A DNA stretch of 64,000 bases from Ohtaekwangia sp036786105 (GCF_036786105.1 NZ_DAIQRQ010000024.1:1-64000); one strand, 5' to 3'. Counted from the first letter of the stretch, positions 33,962 to 43,497 are shown. Made by a program: numbers and translations. Notes: generated from the sequence alone by a model not told the origin.

Positions 33962-34735
33962 CTATATCAACACTATTCCGGCAGCAAACCGACCACCATC
34001 GCCCTTACGGGCGGAGAAGAATTGATCGTTATTTTTTACAGTGCACAGATCAGATACTTCTATGTTTGCATCTTTCACGCCAAACTCGCGAAGCAGTATA
34101 GTATTCGCTTTCCAAAGATCGAGTTTGGCTTTGTTGTTCGGTTGAGGAATCAGCAGATTGCTGTTGCTTCCAAAGGCACGCGTTACTTCCTGCACCACTT
34201 CTTCGCCCACTTCATACGAGTCTTGTGAAACAGAAGGACCAATGCCCGCTATAATATCTTCGCCTTTGGTTCCAAATATACGCTTCATTTCCTGCAAGGT
34301 CTTCTCTACAATATGAGCCACCGTTCCCCGCCAACCTGCATGAATAGCCGCCACTGCATTGTTCTTCTTATCATATACTATAACCGGAACACAATCGGCC
34401 GACATTACCGCGATGCACACACCTTTCTCGTTTGTAATCAATGCATCTGTCTCCATCAGATCTTCTTTCGATGTGCTGCTTGTTACCCTCACAACTCTTG
34501 TTTTGTGTACTTGCGATGGAAGGTATAAATGCGCTTCTGCTACACCCATCGCCTGGGCCAACAGATGGCGGTTGTGTTGAATGAAGGCACGGTCGGGAGA
34601 GCTTGAATAGCTTAACGTAAACTCCTGTCCGTTTACATTCGAGTTGCGTTTGGTTACAAAATGCTTAACCGACTTCTCGCTGCTGAAATTATCAAATTGC
34701 CAAAGGCCCAGTCCGTTCAATACTACGTGCTTCAT
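33962..34735 (-). CDS. pgeF: Peptidoglycan editing factor PgeF (YfiH, laccase-domain)
   Basis: A 257-residue Cu-oxidase_4/YfiH-family protein. In E. coli, PgeF edits peptidoglycan precursors wrongly carrying Ser in place of Ala; relatives have purine nucleoside or polyphenol-oxidising activity. The metal-site residues are visible in LPSQVHKTRVV (His), CIAVMSADCVPVIVYD (Cys) and AAIHAGWRGTVA (His). IAGIGPSVSQDSYEVGEEV and FFSARKGDGGRFAAGIVL complete the fold. It lies 40 bases downstream of an outer-membrane protein gene, in the same direction. Confidence 0.95.
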   Translation of the reverse strand: MKHVVLNGLGLWQFDNFSSEKSVKHFVTKRNSNVNGQEFTLSYSSSPDRAFIQHNRHLLAQAMGVAEAHLYLPSQVHKTRVVRVTSSTSKEDLMETDALITNEKGVCIAVMSADCVPVIVYDKKNNAVAAIHAGWRGTVAHIVEKTLQEMKRIFGTKGEDIIAGIGPSVSQDSYEVGEEVVQEVTRAFGSNSNLLIPQPNNKAKLDLWKANTILLREFGVKDANIEVSDLCTVKNNDQFFSARKGDGGRFAAGIVLI

Positions 34736-34775
34736 GAAATTATTTTCTCCTCTTTACTATCTCTATAATCTATTG

Positions 34776-35528
34776 CTATAAAAACTTCATGCCGATTTCA
34801 AATGAAAGCTGGCTGGTTTGCACATGAAGTGTTTTCGAAATGTCGTTAAGTTTACCACTATCATCACGATCGTTCAGGTGGCGCAACATCTGGATGAGCC
34901 CTTTCGAAAAACTAACGCTGGCAAAAACAGCTTTATTTTTACCTAATGATTTTTCTACACCCACACCCAGGTAATAGCCGAGGTTGAATGTGCGGAACAC
35001 TTTGCCATCGTTATTATAAGATGGTATATTGGCTGTATTGTATAAATAATTATTAGAGCCGTAGCTTAAGCCAGTGTCTTTAGCCTTCTCGGCCAGCTTG
35101 ATATCGATCGTTCCTCCTCCCTGAAAGTATAGTTTCGCCATTTTCCTGACCATGATATTGGTATAGATCTTTCCGGTAACAGGAATCTGCAGATAGGTTA
35201 CGTTATATCGTGACTTCGAATAGTATTTACTGTTGGGATCATTTGGGCGGTTATATAAACTTCCCATATACAGGTTTACAGAGCGCACGGTATACCAAAG
35301 ACCCGAAGATGCCGCTATATTTTTGGTAAGGAAGTAATCAACCGTAGGGCCAAACGACATGCGTATACCAATGCCCTTTTGCTTCACGCCCGGGTAAGCG
35401 TATTTATACTGATGCACATTGGTAAAAGAGAAATCGGGGGCAAAGCGAAAGCCGATCTTGTAATTTTTTTGGGCCTGCAGGTTAGTAAACGCTGCCAGTA
35501 CCAGCAACGTTGGTAAAATTCTTTTCAT
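34776..35528 (-). CDS. Outer-membrane beta-barrel protein, PorT family
   Basis: A 250-residue barrel with signal peptide MKRILPTLLVLAAFTNLQA. Strands such as NYKIGFRFAPDFSFTNV, RMSFGPTVDYFLTKNIAASS and the paired VTYLQIPVTGKIYTNIM mark the PorT-like family; PorT itself is required for type IX secretion, but this sequence does not identify which member it is. It ends QTSQLSFEIGMKFL, a typical terminal strand. It may be cotranscribed with pgeF. Confidence 0.85.
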   Translation of the reverse strand: MKRILPTLLVLAAFTNLQAQKNYKIGFRFAPDFSFTNVHQYKYAYPGVKQKGIGIRMSFGPTVDYFLTKNIAASSGLWYTVRSVNLYMGSLYNRPNDPNSKYYSKSRYNVTYLQIPVTGKIYTNIMVRKMAKLYFQGGGTIDIKLAEKAKDTGLSYGSNNYLYNTANIPSYNNDGKVFRTFNLGYYLGVGVEKSLGKNKAVFASVSFSKGLIQMLRHLNDRDDSGKLNDISKTLHVQTSQLSFEIGMKFL

Positions 35529-35607
35529 CCAGGTTCTTTTGGAAACAAATATGATGATTATTTCATAATTGAGGAAAGTGAAAAGTATAGCATCGTTATA
35601 AAAACAA

Positions 35608-35633
35608 AAGTGCCACCCTTGGGGGCAGCACTT
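35608..35633 (-). terminator. Hairpin terminator after the 255-residue lipoprotein
   Basis: AAGTGC (35608-35613) pairs with GCACTT (35628-35633), with an inner CCC/GGG pairing; an A-rich tract before it reads as T-rich on the minus strand. Confidence 0.75.
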
Positions 35634-35659
35634 CTGTTATACTTTTTTCTTTATGTTCC

Positions 35660-36427
35660 TTATACCGTCCAGGTACCTTCTTCAAGCAGGGAGCCATCGT
35701 CAGCATTGTAGAATGCCCAGTGGCCATTGCCGTTTGTATCCCAGGTCATGTCGTAGATTTTAATAGTGCCGCTATAGTAAGTAACTTCTCCAGCTTTTGT
35801 TTTCTCGTTTACAGTAACAACAAAGTAATAGTTATCCTGTGTATCCGTCAACTTGAAGGTAAAGTTATCGCCGCTGCGGCTCCAGTTATACTTCAGCATG
35901 ATCAACGATTTGTTATCACCGTATATTCCGAGAATGTCGTATACATTCATGAAGCCTTCGCTGCGGTCTTTCTTCTCTTCTGCATGGAAATACTTCAGCC
36001 ATGATGATGAGCCGGAAAATTGGAAGAACACATCAAATGCATAGCTGTCAGACGTCTCGCTGATTTGGTAAGCAATTTTCACATCAGAGTTAGCATCGCT
36101 CCAGGTATATACCACTACATCGCCACTGGCAGCAACACGTCCATTGGCAGCGGTGATGGCGGTTGTAGACTTTACGGCACCTTCAGGAGCCTTAAAATAA
36201 CCGAGGTATGTGTTCATCGCGTTAGCCATGGTGATATAGCTTACCGCCATTTGTGCATGGTCATCGGAGGATGATTGCATAGCCGAAGGTGCTGTAATTA
36301 CCTGCGACTGGGAGCTAAGACTGATGGTCTGTTTTTCGAGGCTTGAGGAGCTGTCTTTGTCATCATGCGAGCATGCAAATGCAAACAATGCTACTGCCAG
36401 CAAGAGGAGATACTTGGTGATTTTCAT
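35660..36427 (-). CDS. Hypothetical beta-rich lipoprotein
   Basis: A 255-residue protein with a clear lipobox (FAFAC, Cys19) followed by a charged linker (SHDDKDSSSSLEKQ), typical of surface-exposed or outer-membrane lipoproteins in Bacteroidota. The mature part is polar, with repeated Tyr/Trp-rich strands (DVVVYTWSDANSDVKIAYQI, YDMTWDTNGNGHWAFYNADD) and a final LLEEGTWTV. No family recognised. It sits downstream of a long hairpin that separates it from the T9SS gene. Confidence 0.75.
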   Translation of the reverse strand: MKITKYLLLLAVALFAFACSHDDKDSSSSLEKQTISLSSQSQVITAPSAMQSSSDDHAQMAVSYITMANAMNTYLGYFKAPEGAVKSTTAITAANGRVAASGDVVVYTWSDANSDVKIAYQISETSDSYAFDVFFQFSGSSSWLKYFHAEEKKDRSEGFMNVYDILGIYGDNKSLIMLKYNWSRSGDNFTFKLTDTQDNYYFVVTVNEKTKAGEVTYYSGTIKIYDMTWDTNGNGHWAFYNADDGSLLEEGTWTV

Positions 36428-36616
36428 GGTAGAGAAATTAGGATTTTAAGATAAAAATTATAGATAGATTACGTTATAAAAGCATTACAAGGGTGATTGC
36501 CAATCCATTACACACATTGTCGAATCATGTACATCCGGGCGTTAATCGGGTATAGAACCTTAAAGTGACCTTAAGATAGGTATAAAACACAGATATTTTC
36601 AAATAAGCGTCACAAC

Positions 36617-36659
36617 GCTTGTCTCATCGCTGTACGCATGAAACAACGATGAGACAAGC
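36617..36659. repeat. Perfect 13-bp stem hairpin
   Basis: GCTTGTCTCATCG (36617-36629) and CGATGAGACAAGC (36647-36659), loop 17. It lies just past the stop of the large T9SS gene and could end its transcript, though the T run is weak. Confidence 0.7.
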
Positions 36660-36684
36660 ATGTGGACCTATGTGATACTATAGA

Positions 36685-39306
36685 TCACTCTTTTAAAATT
36701 TTTGCAAAGCTGCTTCCGGTTTGATGGCCGATTTTAATGATATATATACCAGGCGCCAGCGTGGCTCCTACTTTAACGGTTCCTTCTGCCATGCCTGCAT
36801 CAACCAGGGCTCCGGCTTCATTGTAAATCCTGTATGTAAATTTTCCTGTCCCTTTTATAGCGATCTCCTTTACAAATGGATTGGGATAGCATTGAAATGA
36901 TATATCACTGCTCTTTTCTATTCCGGTTATAGTTGCTGATGACTTTAAGGGTGCCTCCCATATACCACGACCGAACGTACAAACACGAATCTTCTTACCA
37001 GGTTTATAGATTTCAATATCCTTTACAGGCGAATGCGGCAGGTCCTTAAAATATGGCGTCCAGGAAGACATGGTGTTATTCCGGTAATAGACTCCTATAT
37101 CACATCCTACATAGACTTCATCCAGCGTGCCGCCCGGAATAATGCGAATACAATTTGCAGGAAGATTGGGTAAACCGGTAGAGTAATTGTTCCAGGTAGC
37201 ACCCCCGTTTTTCGATTCGTATACTTTGGCATCGGCCGTGTAGCCAGAAAATGTTACCCAAACATGCTGTGGATCGGCATCATCTACTTCTATATTGGTT
37301 AAAGCAGCCTGATCAACCGGTAGCCCGGCCGTAATGTCCTCCCAAAGCGTGCCACCGTTTGTTGTTACAAACACAGAACTGAACCTGCAGGCATATACGG
37401 TTGCATTGTTGGATGGTGCAACGACCAGGCCCACAATTTCACCATCACCGGGTATCGTTCCGGCCTGCGTCCATTTTGAGCCCCGGTTCACCGATTTAAA
37501 TACCTGCGAGTAACCCGCCCAGAGCGTTGATGCATGTATCGGGTCTTGCAACCAGGGTGCGAGCCAACCAGCCTGGCCACTGAGCCCGGTAACGATATCC
37601 TTAAATGTAATCCCGCCATCAACCGACATTTGATATGCACCAAAATAAACCGAGCCATACATTATATCACTGTTGGTGCGATCTATAAAGCAATCGAGAC
37701 CATCACCGCCCAGCACCTGGTTATAGTTACCGGCATGCTGAACCATGGTAGCACCGTCTTGAAGGCCCACGATCATAATATTCGGATTATCGCTTGCCAT
37801 ACTAAACCTATAGATCTGCTGAACAGAAATATTATCCTGGTTAACGGCAGACCAGCAATTGCCTGCGGTCGTAGTTTTATATATACCACCATCGCATACA
37901 ACAAATGCATGGGTGCTGCTACCCGGAACAAACTCAATCCCATGTATATCCCAATGCAATTCGAGGTCTGCATCTTCACAATCTTTCGTGGCTTCCACCC
38001 AGGTGATACCTCCGTCTTTCGAGCGGCAATTACGAACACCGGCTGCGAGCACGAGCTCCGGATCAACCGGAGAGACAGCCAGTGCCTGATCATACCATGA
38101 TTGTCCGCCAGAGCCCGCCTGCAAATCATAGCCGAGTATATTCGGTGTACTGGCCCTTAATGTAAACGTTAATCCATTATCAGCCGAGCGATATATACCT
38201 TTAAAATCATCACCATTGGTTTTACTATAGAGCAGGTATACATAAGCCGGGTTTGCTGCCGTAACCGCCAAAGATGTGCGGCTGACATTGGCTGTTGGCA
38301 AGTTACTGGTTATGGCAGTCCAGGTAACTCCGCCATCGGCCGAGCGATAAAATGTATCACTGCAGGCATATACTATATCCGGGTTCGCAGGGTTAAACTC
38401 CATGTCGTAGAAAACTCCTGAATCAAGCGTCTGCGTCCACGTGGCTCCTGCATCGTCAGAGCGATATATACCACCGCTACAGGAAACCAGAAGCACTTGC
38501 GTATTTTGCGGATTAATCAACACACGCGATACATTAGGCGAAGAGTCTACCTCCCAGGTCAATCCGGTTTCATTCCAGGTTAATCCGGCATCGGTGGATT
38601 TAAGAATGCCTATACTCCTGGTATCTCCGCCATCAAAATCGCCAGTAGCAAGGTAAAGTATATTTGAATTAGAGGGATCAATGGCCAGGTCTGAGCAGCC
38701 TAATACTGAAAGATAATCGGTATTGGTACGCCATACTTTGCCGCCATCAAAAGATTTCCAGAGTCCGCCAGCAGGAGAACCCGCATACATAACATTTGCA
38801 TTGGATGGATCGAAGCGCACAAAGTTCATTCGCCCGGCACTTCTCCCGCCAAGTATAGATCCGGCAGGACCAACAAAGCTCCACGATGTGTCGGCTGTAG
38901 CCTGCGTTGTGCGGGCAGCATTGTAATACATAGCCTGCACTTCGGGTGTGCGCTCCACATATTCCCTATAGCGCTGATAGGTGGTAGAGGGCAAGGTTAT
39001 GTCGCCACTGGGATATACACGAGGTGCCATGTAGTATTCCCATCGCTTGTAGTGAATATATGGATTCTCGTTTTCTTCCTCCTCTTCACGTTCATCTTTG
39101 TGCGAACGCTTTTTCAGTGCCGTGGCTGGCTTCAGGCGCTTACCGTATTTTTTCTTTAAAGCAGCGCCCTCTGACTTTTGTATATCGTAAAAATTTTTTA
39201 CGGCAGGATCGTTTAAAAATTTAAAATGCTGCGCTCCTGCTCTTGATACGAGCAGCAGCAGGAGAACAACAGTTACTACCGCACTTTGAGCCAGTAATTT
39301 ATTCAT
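36685..39306 (-). CDS. Large BNR/Asp-box repeat protein with T9SS sorting domain
   Basis: An 873-residue secreted protein. Signal peptide MNKLLAQSAVVTVVLLLLLVS; a Lys/Glu-rich segment follows. About eleven Asp-box/BNR motifs (for example SFDGGKVWR, STDAGLTWN, SKDGGITWV, SVDGGITFK, SKNGGATWN) indicate two sialidase/VPS10-like propellers. The last 75 residues are a type A T9SS sorting domain (CYPNPFVKEIAIKGTGKF ... LAPGIYIIKIGHQTG). Glycan or polymer binding on the cell surface is likely; catalytic residues for a sialidase are not visible. Its neighbour on the other strand is a T9SS alginate-lyase-like enzyme. Confidence 0.9.
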   Translation of the reverse strand: MNKLLAQSAVVTVVLLLLLVSRAGAQHFKFLNDPAVKNFYDIQKSEGAALKKKYGKRLKPATALKKRSHKDEREEEEENENPYIHYKRWEYYMAPRVYPSGDITLPSTTYQRYREYVERTPEVQAMYYNAARTTQATADTSWSFVGPAGSILGGRSAGRMNFVRFDPSNANVMYAGSPAGGLWKSFDGGKVWRTNTDYLSVLGCSDLAIDPSNSNILYLATGDFDGGDTRSIGILKSTDAGLTWNETGLTWEVDSSPNVSRVLINPQNTQVLLVSCSGGIYRSDDAGATWTQTLDSGVFYDMEFNPANPDIVYACSDTFYRSADGGVTWTAITSNLPTANVSRTSLAVTAANPAYVYLLYSKTNGDDFKGIYRSADNGLTFTLRASTPNILGYDLQAGSGGQSWYDQALAVSPVDPELVLAAGVRNCRSKDGGITWVEATKDCEDADLELHWDIHGIEFVPGSSTHAFVVCDGGIYKTTTAGNCWSAVNQDNISVQQIYRFSMASDNPNIMIVGLQDGATMVQHAGNYNQVLGGDGLDCFIDRTNSDIMYGSVYFGAYQMSVDGGITFKDIVTGLSGQAGWLAPWLQDPIHASTLWAGYSQVFKSVNRGSKWTQAGTIPGDGEIVGLVVAPSNNATVYACRFSSVFVTTNGGTLWEDITAGLPVDQAALTNIEVDDADPQHVWVTFSGYTADAKVYESKNGGATWNNYSTGLPNLPANCIRIIPGGTLDEVYVGCDIGVYYRNNTMSSWTPYFKDLPHSPVKDIEIYKPGKKIRVCTFGRGIWEAPLKSSATITGIEKSSDISFQCYPNPFVKEIAIKGTGKFTYRIYNEAGALVDAGMAEGTVKVGATLAPGIYIIKIGHQTGSSFAKILKE

Positions 39307-39770
39307 GTGCCAATACGTTTTTTTGATAATTTCAGAGATCTAAACAAGAATACGAAATATAGGATCGAATCGCCAGGCAAGCAGCCGACATTAAAGTAAA
39401 CATCCGGTTTCTAAATAGAATAGCGGTTATTTGAACTGAGAAATTTTCAGAAATAAATTCTGTAGAAGCTTCTTGAGTTTTTGCAATCCTGATAAAAACT
39501 CAGTGATGTAATATTAACACACAAAAACATACCCCATATTTTCAGCCGATTAATCTCCTCAGGCAAAACGTCCGTACAATTGATCAGCATAAATACACAG
39601 CTCACCATCGCTATCTTTTCAAAGAACGAAAATTAATAAGCTCGTCTGTGCTGTTGGATTACCTTGCTTCTACAACGGACACTCTATACCGCAAGTGAGG
39701 GATGAAAAGTTATTCCAGTTCTGCAATGTGTCCAAACTGATGTTGCTGCATCTTAAGAGTAAGAGTATCT
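39307..39770. other. Intergenic region between divergent T9SS genes
   Basis: About 460 AT-rich bases that must hold both promoters. I see no clear -7 box, repeat or RNA gene. Confidence 0.4.
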
Positions 39771-41204
39771 ATGAAAAGAATCATTCTATACATCACGCTG
39801 TCGTTTGTAATGCTACATGCCGAAAACCTGATGGCACAGTCATTCAAACATCCGGGATTACTACAAACTGAAGCTGCATTTAAAAGAATGCAGACCAAGG
39901 TGAAAGCAAATGCACAACCGTGGCTGGCGGGATGGAACAAGCTTACCTCTAACGTGCATGCTTCGCTCAATTGGGTTCCCAATGCTCCCGATACAATTTA
40001 CAGGGGCTCTGATGGTGTTCATCAGGATAATAACTATATACTGTTTAATGATGTTGCTGCAGCCTATGCCACGGCTATCCGCTGGAAGGTATCGGGCGAT
40101 GAAGCCTATGCAAAAAAATCAATCGAGATTATGAATGCCTGGTCTTCTAAACTGAAATATATAGCAGGTGGCGATCGCGTGCTGGCCGCGGGTCTGTCCG
40201 GATATGAGTTTGCCAATGCAGCTGAAATTATGCGAACCTATAGCGGCTGGAAGTCTGCCGACTTTGAGCGTTTCAAGAATATGATGCTCACGGTATTTTA
40301 CCCGATCAATCACGATTTTCTTACCAGGCATGAGCGCTGTATTACACACTTCTATGCGAACTGGGATCTCTGCACCATGGCGTCCATCATGGCCATTGGT
40401 GTGTTATGCGATAAGCGTGAATATTACAATGAAGCGGTTCAATACTTCAAGAGTGGACCGGGTAATGGCGCCATTGCCAATGCGGTATACTATATTCACT
40501 CCGATGGTTTGGGCCAATGGCAGGAAGCGGGCCGCGACCAGGGCCACACCGTGCTTGGTATAGCGTTGATGGGCGCTTTTTGTGAGATGGCCTGGAACCA
40601 GGGCGATGATCTGTATGGCTATGACGACAATCGCTTTTTAAAAGGAGCCGAATATGTAGCGAAGTATAATCTGGGCGAAGATGTGCCCTATATTACCTAT
40701 AACAATTGCTTGAATGTAAATCAAACCGTGATTGGTTCCGGCAGCAGAGGCAACGTGCGCCCCGCATGGGAGCTGGTATATAATCACTATGTGCAACGCA
40801 AAGGACTGAAGGCGCCCTATAGCCAGAAGTTTGCAGAGAAGGTGCGGCCGGAAGGTGGCGGTGGAAATTATGGCCCCAACAGTGGCGGCTACGATCAGCT
40901 CGGGTATGGCACACTGCTGTATACACAAGATTCGCTCGAAGCAGCTTCTGCACGCGAAGCCGATGGTGGTGCCGTTGTTTCACCCAACCCTGTAAAAGAT
41001 CAGTTGACAGTTACATTCTCCAACGGCCTGGAGTCTGGCGCACACATTGATTTCTATAATGATATAGGGCAAATTATATTCTCGGCCGAAACATCAGGAA
41101 CCTCGTATACCAACAGCAACCTGAGCTTCCTGGCACGAGGCACATACTACCTGCGCATCTTCAATAAAAAGAAAGTGGTGGTGAAGAGGATTGTGAAGAA
41201 GTGA
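39771..41204 (+). CDS. Alginate lyase family protein with T9SS sorting domain
   Basis: A 477-residue secreted enzyme. Signal peptide MKRIILYITLSFVMLHAENL. The alginate_lyase (toroid) domain spans about 30-370: LNWVPNAPDTIYRGSDGVHQ, then AYATAIRWKVSGDEAYAKKS, the THFYANWDLCTMASIMAIGV stretch with Asn/His typical of the active site, and GLGQWQEAGRDQGHTVLGIA with the catalytic Tyr/His region. The C terminus (about 400-477) is a T9SS sorting domain (VSPNPVKDQLTVTFSNGLES ... YYLRIFNKKKVV). The substrate may be alginate or another uronate polymer. Confidence 0.92.
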   Translation: MKRIILYITLSFVMLHAENLMAQSFKHPGLLQTEAAFKRMQTKVKANAQPWLAGWNKLTSNVHASLNWVPNAPDTIYRGSDGVHQDNNYILFNDVAAAYATAIRWKVSGDEAYAKKSIEIMNAWSSKLKYIAGGDRVLAAGLSGYEFANAAEIMRTYSGWKSADFERFKNMMLTVFYPINHDFLTRHERCITHFYANWDLCTMASIMAIGVLCDKREYYNEAVQYFKSGPGNGAIANAVYYIHSDGLGQWQEAGRDQGHTVLGIALMGAFCEMAWNQGDDLYGYDDNRFLKGAEYVAKYNLGEDVPYITYNNCLNVNQTVIGSGSRGNVRPAWELVYNHYVQRKGLKAPYSQKFAEKVRPEGGGGNYGPNSGGYDQLGYGTLLYTQDSLEAASAREADGGAVVSPNPVKDQLTVTFSNGLESGAHIDFYNDIGQIIFSAETSGTSYTNSNLSFLARGTYYLRIFNKKKVVVKRIVKK

Positions 41205-41427
41205 TATACAGGCTGCGATATTTATTTGCCAATCTTTCCATCGATAAGGTTTTTAAGACATAGAAGCGCGTTTCCATCCTTAGAGAGAATAGCCTCCAGC
41301 ATGTTTTTGAATTTTGGCCACACAAACAGCCATACGTTTCAAACAATTACCTTCAAATATGTATATTACAATATCTCAAAAATGAAATCATGCAGTGACT
41401 GCGGAACATCTCACATATCGACTAACC

Positions 41428-41883
41428 ATGAGCTTTTTGCTTGTCTTTTATAGCGGGCTTCCGGGTTTATGGATTGCACATATGATAAGAAGGAAAAATA
41501 CGCCGCTCTTCCATGCTATCAGAAATTATCAGCTAACCCGCCATGCAACCTTCTATAATTTTCTCGGCATTGGTCTCTTTGTGTATTGTATCAAGAACAC
41601 ATTCTTTAAGCGCTTTAACACAAAAATCAGCATAACGAAAAGGCCCAGCGTTGATGAGATCAGCAAACTGCTTGATGAATTAACGATATCCGAGCTATGC
41701 CATATTTTGGGATTTCTGTTTGTGCTAATATTTCAAATCGTAACGACCGTTGTATACCGATGGTATGATGTATTTCTCTATCTGACGATATTCAATACGA
41801 TACTTAACCTGTATCCGGTGTTGTTGCAGGAACGAAACAAGTTGAGATTGAAGGCGCTTTCACACACACTGCAGCGACAATGA
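41428..41883 (+). CDS. Small membrane protein resembling CrtO acyltransferases
   Basis: A 151-residue membrane protein with hydrophobic segments near 1-17, 46-58, 96-112 and 119-135. The ending TILNLYPVLLQERNKLRLKA has the N-x-YP-x-x-Q-R pattern of the glycosyl-4,4'-diaponeurosporenoate acyltransferase (CrtO-like) group. Catalysis is not shown; the same fold occurs in proteins of unknown role. An in-frame GTG at 41395 would add 11 residues. Confidence 0.6.
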   Translation: MSFLLVFYSGLPGLWIAHMIRRKNTPLFHAIRNYQLTRHATFYNFLGIGLFVYCIKNTFFKRFNTKISITKRPSVDEISKLLDELTISELCHILGFLFVLIFQIVTTVVYRWYDVFLYLTIFNTILNLYPVLLQERNKLRLKALSHTLQRQ

Positions 41884-41992
41884 ATATACCCGCCATAAGA
41901 AATGAAATATCAGACTGCAACATGAAAGAGTTTTTATCATACTCTGATTATAGCGTTGTTATTTTATACTTACCTCAACGAATCAGATGAGA

Positions 41993-42373
41993 TCATCCCT
42001 TCTTCCCCAACAACTCAATCAACTGTGCGTTCTGCTTACGCAAATACTCGATCTCTTCTTTCAAGGACTTGATCTCTTCTTCGTTGCGCTCAGTTATCTT
42101 ACAGTGATAATTGTTATGATGGTTTGCCTGATCATAATTTGTATGAAAATTATAGATGGCAGCGTCTTCATTAAAATTCTTAATCGCATCCGGGCTTACT
42201 CCTAAAGCTCTGGCAACACGATCCAGATATTCATCGTCTATACTGTCATTCTGCTCCAGCTTGGAAACTGCCTGTTGGCTTATACCCAACGCTGCGGCCA
42301 GTGTTTCCTGCTTCATGTCGCGCAGCTCGCGAATGCGGCTTATCTTTCTGCCTATGTGTAACGTTTCTGTCAT
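41993..42373 (-). CDS. XRE-family helix-turn-helix regulator, tandem copy B
   Basis: A 126-residue DNA-binding protein. The helix-turn-helix is at about 10-60 (KQETLAAALGISQQAVSKLE). A His/Asn-rich linker leads to a C-terminal coiled coil (EEEIKSLKEEIEYLRKQNAQ), so it likely dimerises. It is about 81% identical to the gene directly upstream; the coiled coil is the most conserved part and the linker the least. It has its own TATATTTG box only five bases before the ATG. Confidence 0.92.
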   Translation of the reverse strand: MTETLHIGRKISRIRELRDMKQETLAAALGISQQAVSKLEQNDSIDDEYLDRVARALGVSPDAIKNFNEDAAIYNFHTNYDQANHHNNYHCKITERNEEEIKSLKEEIEYLRKQNAQLIELLGKKG

Positions 42374-42377
42374 AGTT

Positions 42378-42385
42378 CAAATATA
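42378..42385 (-). promoter_or_regulatory. TATATTTG box directly before XRE copy B
   Basis: Exact TAnnTTTG match on the minus strand, four bases from the ATG at 42373. If used as a -7 box, the mRNA would be nearly leaderless. Confidence 0.45.
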
Positions 42386-42395
42386 AAATCAACCG

Positions 42396-42776
42396 TCAAA
42401 CTTTTTTCCCCAACAACTCAATCAACTGCGCGTTCTGCTTACGTAAATACTCGATCTCTTCTTTTAATGATTTGATCTCTGCCTCATTGCTTTGCTCAAA
42501 CTTGCATTGATAATTATTATTTGGATTAGCGTTATCGTTGTTGGTCTGAAAATTATAGATAGCAGACTCTTCGTTGAAATTCTTAATTATTTCCGGGTTA
42601 ACTCCTAGCGCATCTGCTACCCGTTCAAGGTATAGATCATCTATACTCTCATTCTGCTCCAGTTTGGAAATCGCCTGCTGGCTTATACCCAATGCTGCAG
42701 CGAGCGTTTCCTGTTTCATGTTGCGCAGCTCGCGGATGCGGCTTATCTTTCTCCCGATGTGTAACGTTTCTGCCAT
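42396..42776 (-). CDS. XRE-family helix-turn-helix regulator, tandem copy A
   Basis: A 126-residue paralogue of the next gene with the same layout: helix-turn-helix (RNMKQETLAAALGISQQAIS), Asn-rich linker and C-terminal coiled coil ending LIELLGKKV. The two copies are separated by only 22 bases, so they arose by a local duplication that kept the promoter box. No toxin or phage gene is next to them; the small divergent gene at 42902 is the nearest candidate target. Confidence 0.92.
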   Translation of the reverse strand: MAETLHIGRKISRIRELRNMKQETLAAALGISQQAISKLEQNESIDDLYLERVADALGVNPEIIKNFNEESAIYNFQTNNDNANPNNNYQCKFEQSNEAEIKSLKEEIEYLRKQNAQLIELLGKKV

Positions 42777-42780
42777 AGCT

Positions 42781-42788
42781 CAAATGTA
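42781..42788 (-). promoter_or_regulatory. TACATTTG box directly before XRE copy A
   Basis: Exact TAnnTTTG match on the minus strand, four bases from the ATG at 42776; same position as in copy B. Confidence 0.45.
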
Positions 42789-42901
42789 AAAAATATCGCT
42801 GTTGTAAAAAACAAAAGTATAGGTTGTATCGAACAATATAGTGCGCTTTCTTTTCTGCTATAACCATCGCTATTTGTTGCCTATAAATCTATACACGTTC
42901 T

Positions 42902-43150
42902 ATGGCAACTTCTACAGAAATTATTACTGAAGATCTGCAGGTAGCATTTCGCGTTTTTGTAACCCGTACTCCTCCCGACCGGCTCAACCGCGCAGTGCGC
43001 ACCTTGCTGGTAGACTATCTGGCAGAGAACCACGAATTTCTTCCACATGATTTCAATGTTATGATCGATGATCTTTCGCGCTTGTTCGATCTTCTCGATC
43101 AAATCACCACAGAAACCAAAGACTGGCATCGCGAAGAACATCAACATTGA
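42902..43150 (+). CDS. Small hypothetical protein
   Basis: An 82-residue acidic, helical protein (EIITEDLQVAFRVFVTRTPP, NRAVRTLLVDYLAENHEFLP, DDLSRLFDLLDQITTE) without signal or membrane segment. Composition and codon use look like those of its neighbours. Divergent from the two XRE genes, so it might be their target. No family recognised. Confidence 0.65.
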   Translation: MATSTEIITEDLQVAFRVFVTRTPPDRLNRAVRTLLVDYLAENHEFLPHDFNVMIDDLSRLFDLLDQITTETKDWHREEHQH

Positions 43151-43176
43151 AACGAGTGAGTACCAACATTAACCAT

Positions 43177-43341
43177 ATGATGTTGGTATTCTTCCCTTTG
43201 ATTTTACTCTTTGTAATTGCCGCAGCACACTGCACACATGTTAATCAGCGGCAGACCGGCGGTATATATCTTTCATCATCACATTCTTGCAACTATTCGC
43301 GCGGCAAGAAACGCTCGCTGCCCGAAAGCGGGCAATGGTAA
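43177..43341 (+). CDS. Possible tiny membrane peptide or lipoprotein
   Basis: A 54-residue frame starting with a strongly hydrophobic segment (MMLVFFPLILLFVIAAAHC) and then a basic Ser-rich tail. The Cys after AAAH could be a poor lipobox. It is 26 bases after the previous gene. Short and unsupported by homology; may be spurious. Confidence 0.3.
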   Translation: MMLVFFPLILLFVIAAAHCTHVNQRQTGGIYLSSSHSCNYSRGKKRSLPESGQW

Positions 43342-43497
43342 CATTCCAGTAACGTTATGGCTATAGCTGCTGCAGGCGAATAATCTCTGCATGGTTTCGC
43401 TTCAATTTTTGATCGTAAAACAGCATAACTACTTACATGCAGGTAAAAAACAAGCAAAAAAATATAACTTTACGTTCTTTATACCTGAACCTCCTCG

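Noticed and set aside
37534..38100. 188-codon plus-strand frame
   Set aside because: Antisense shadow of the BNR/T9SS gene.
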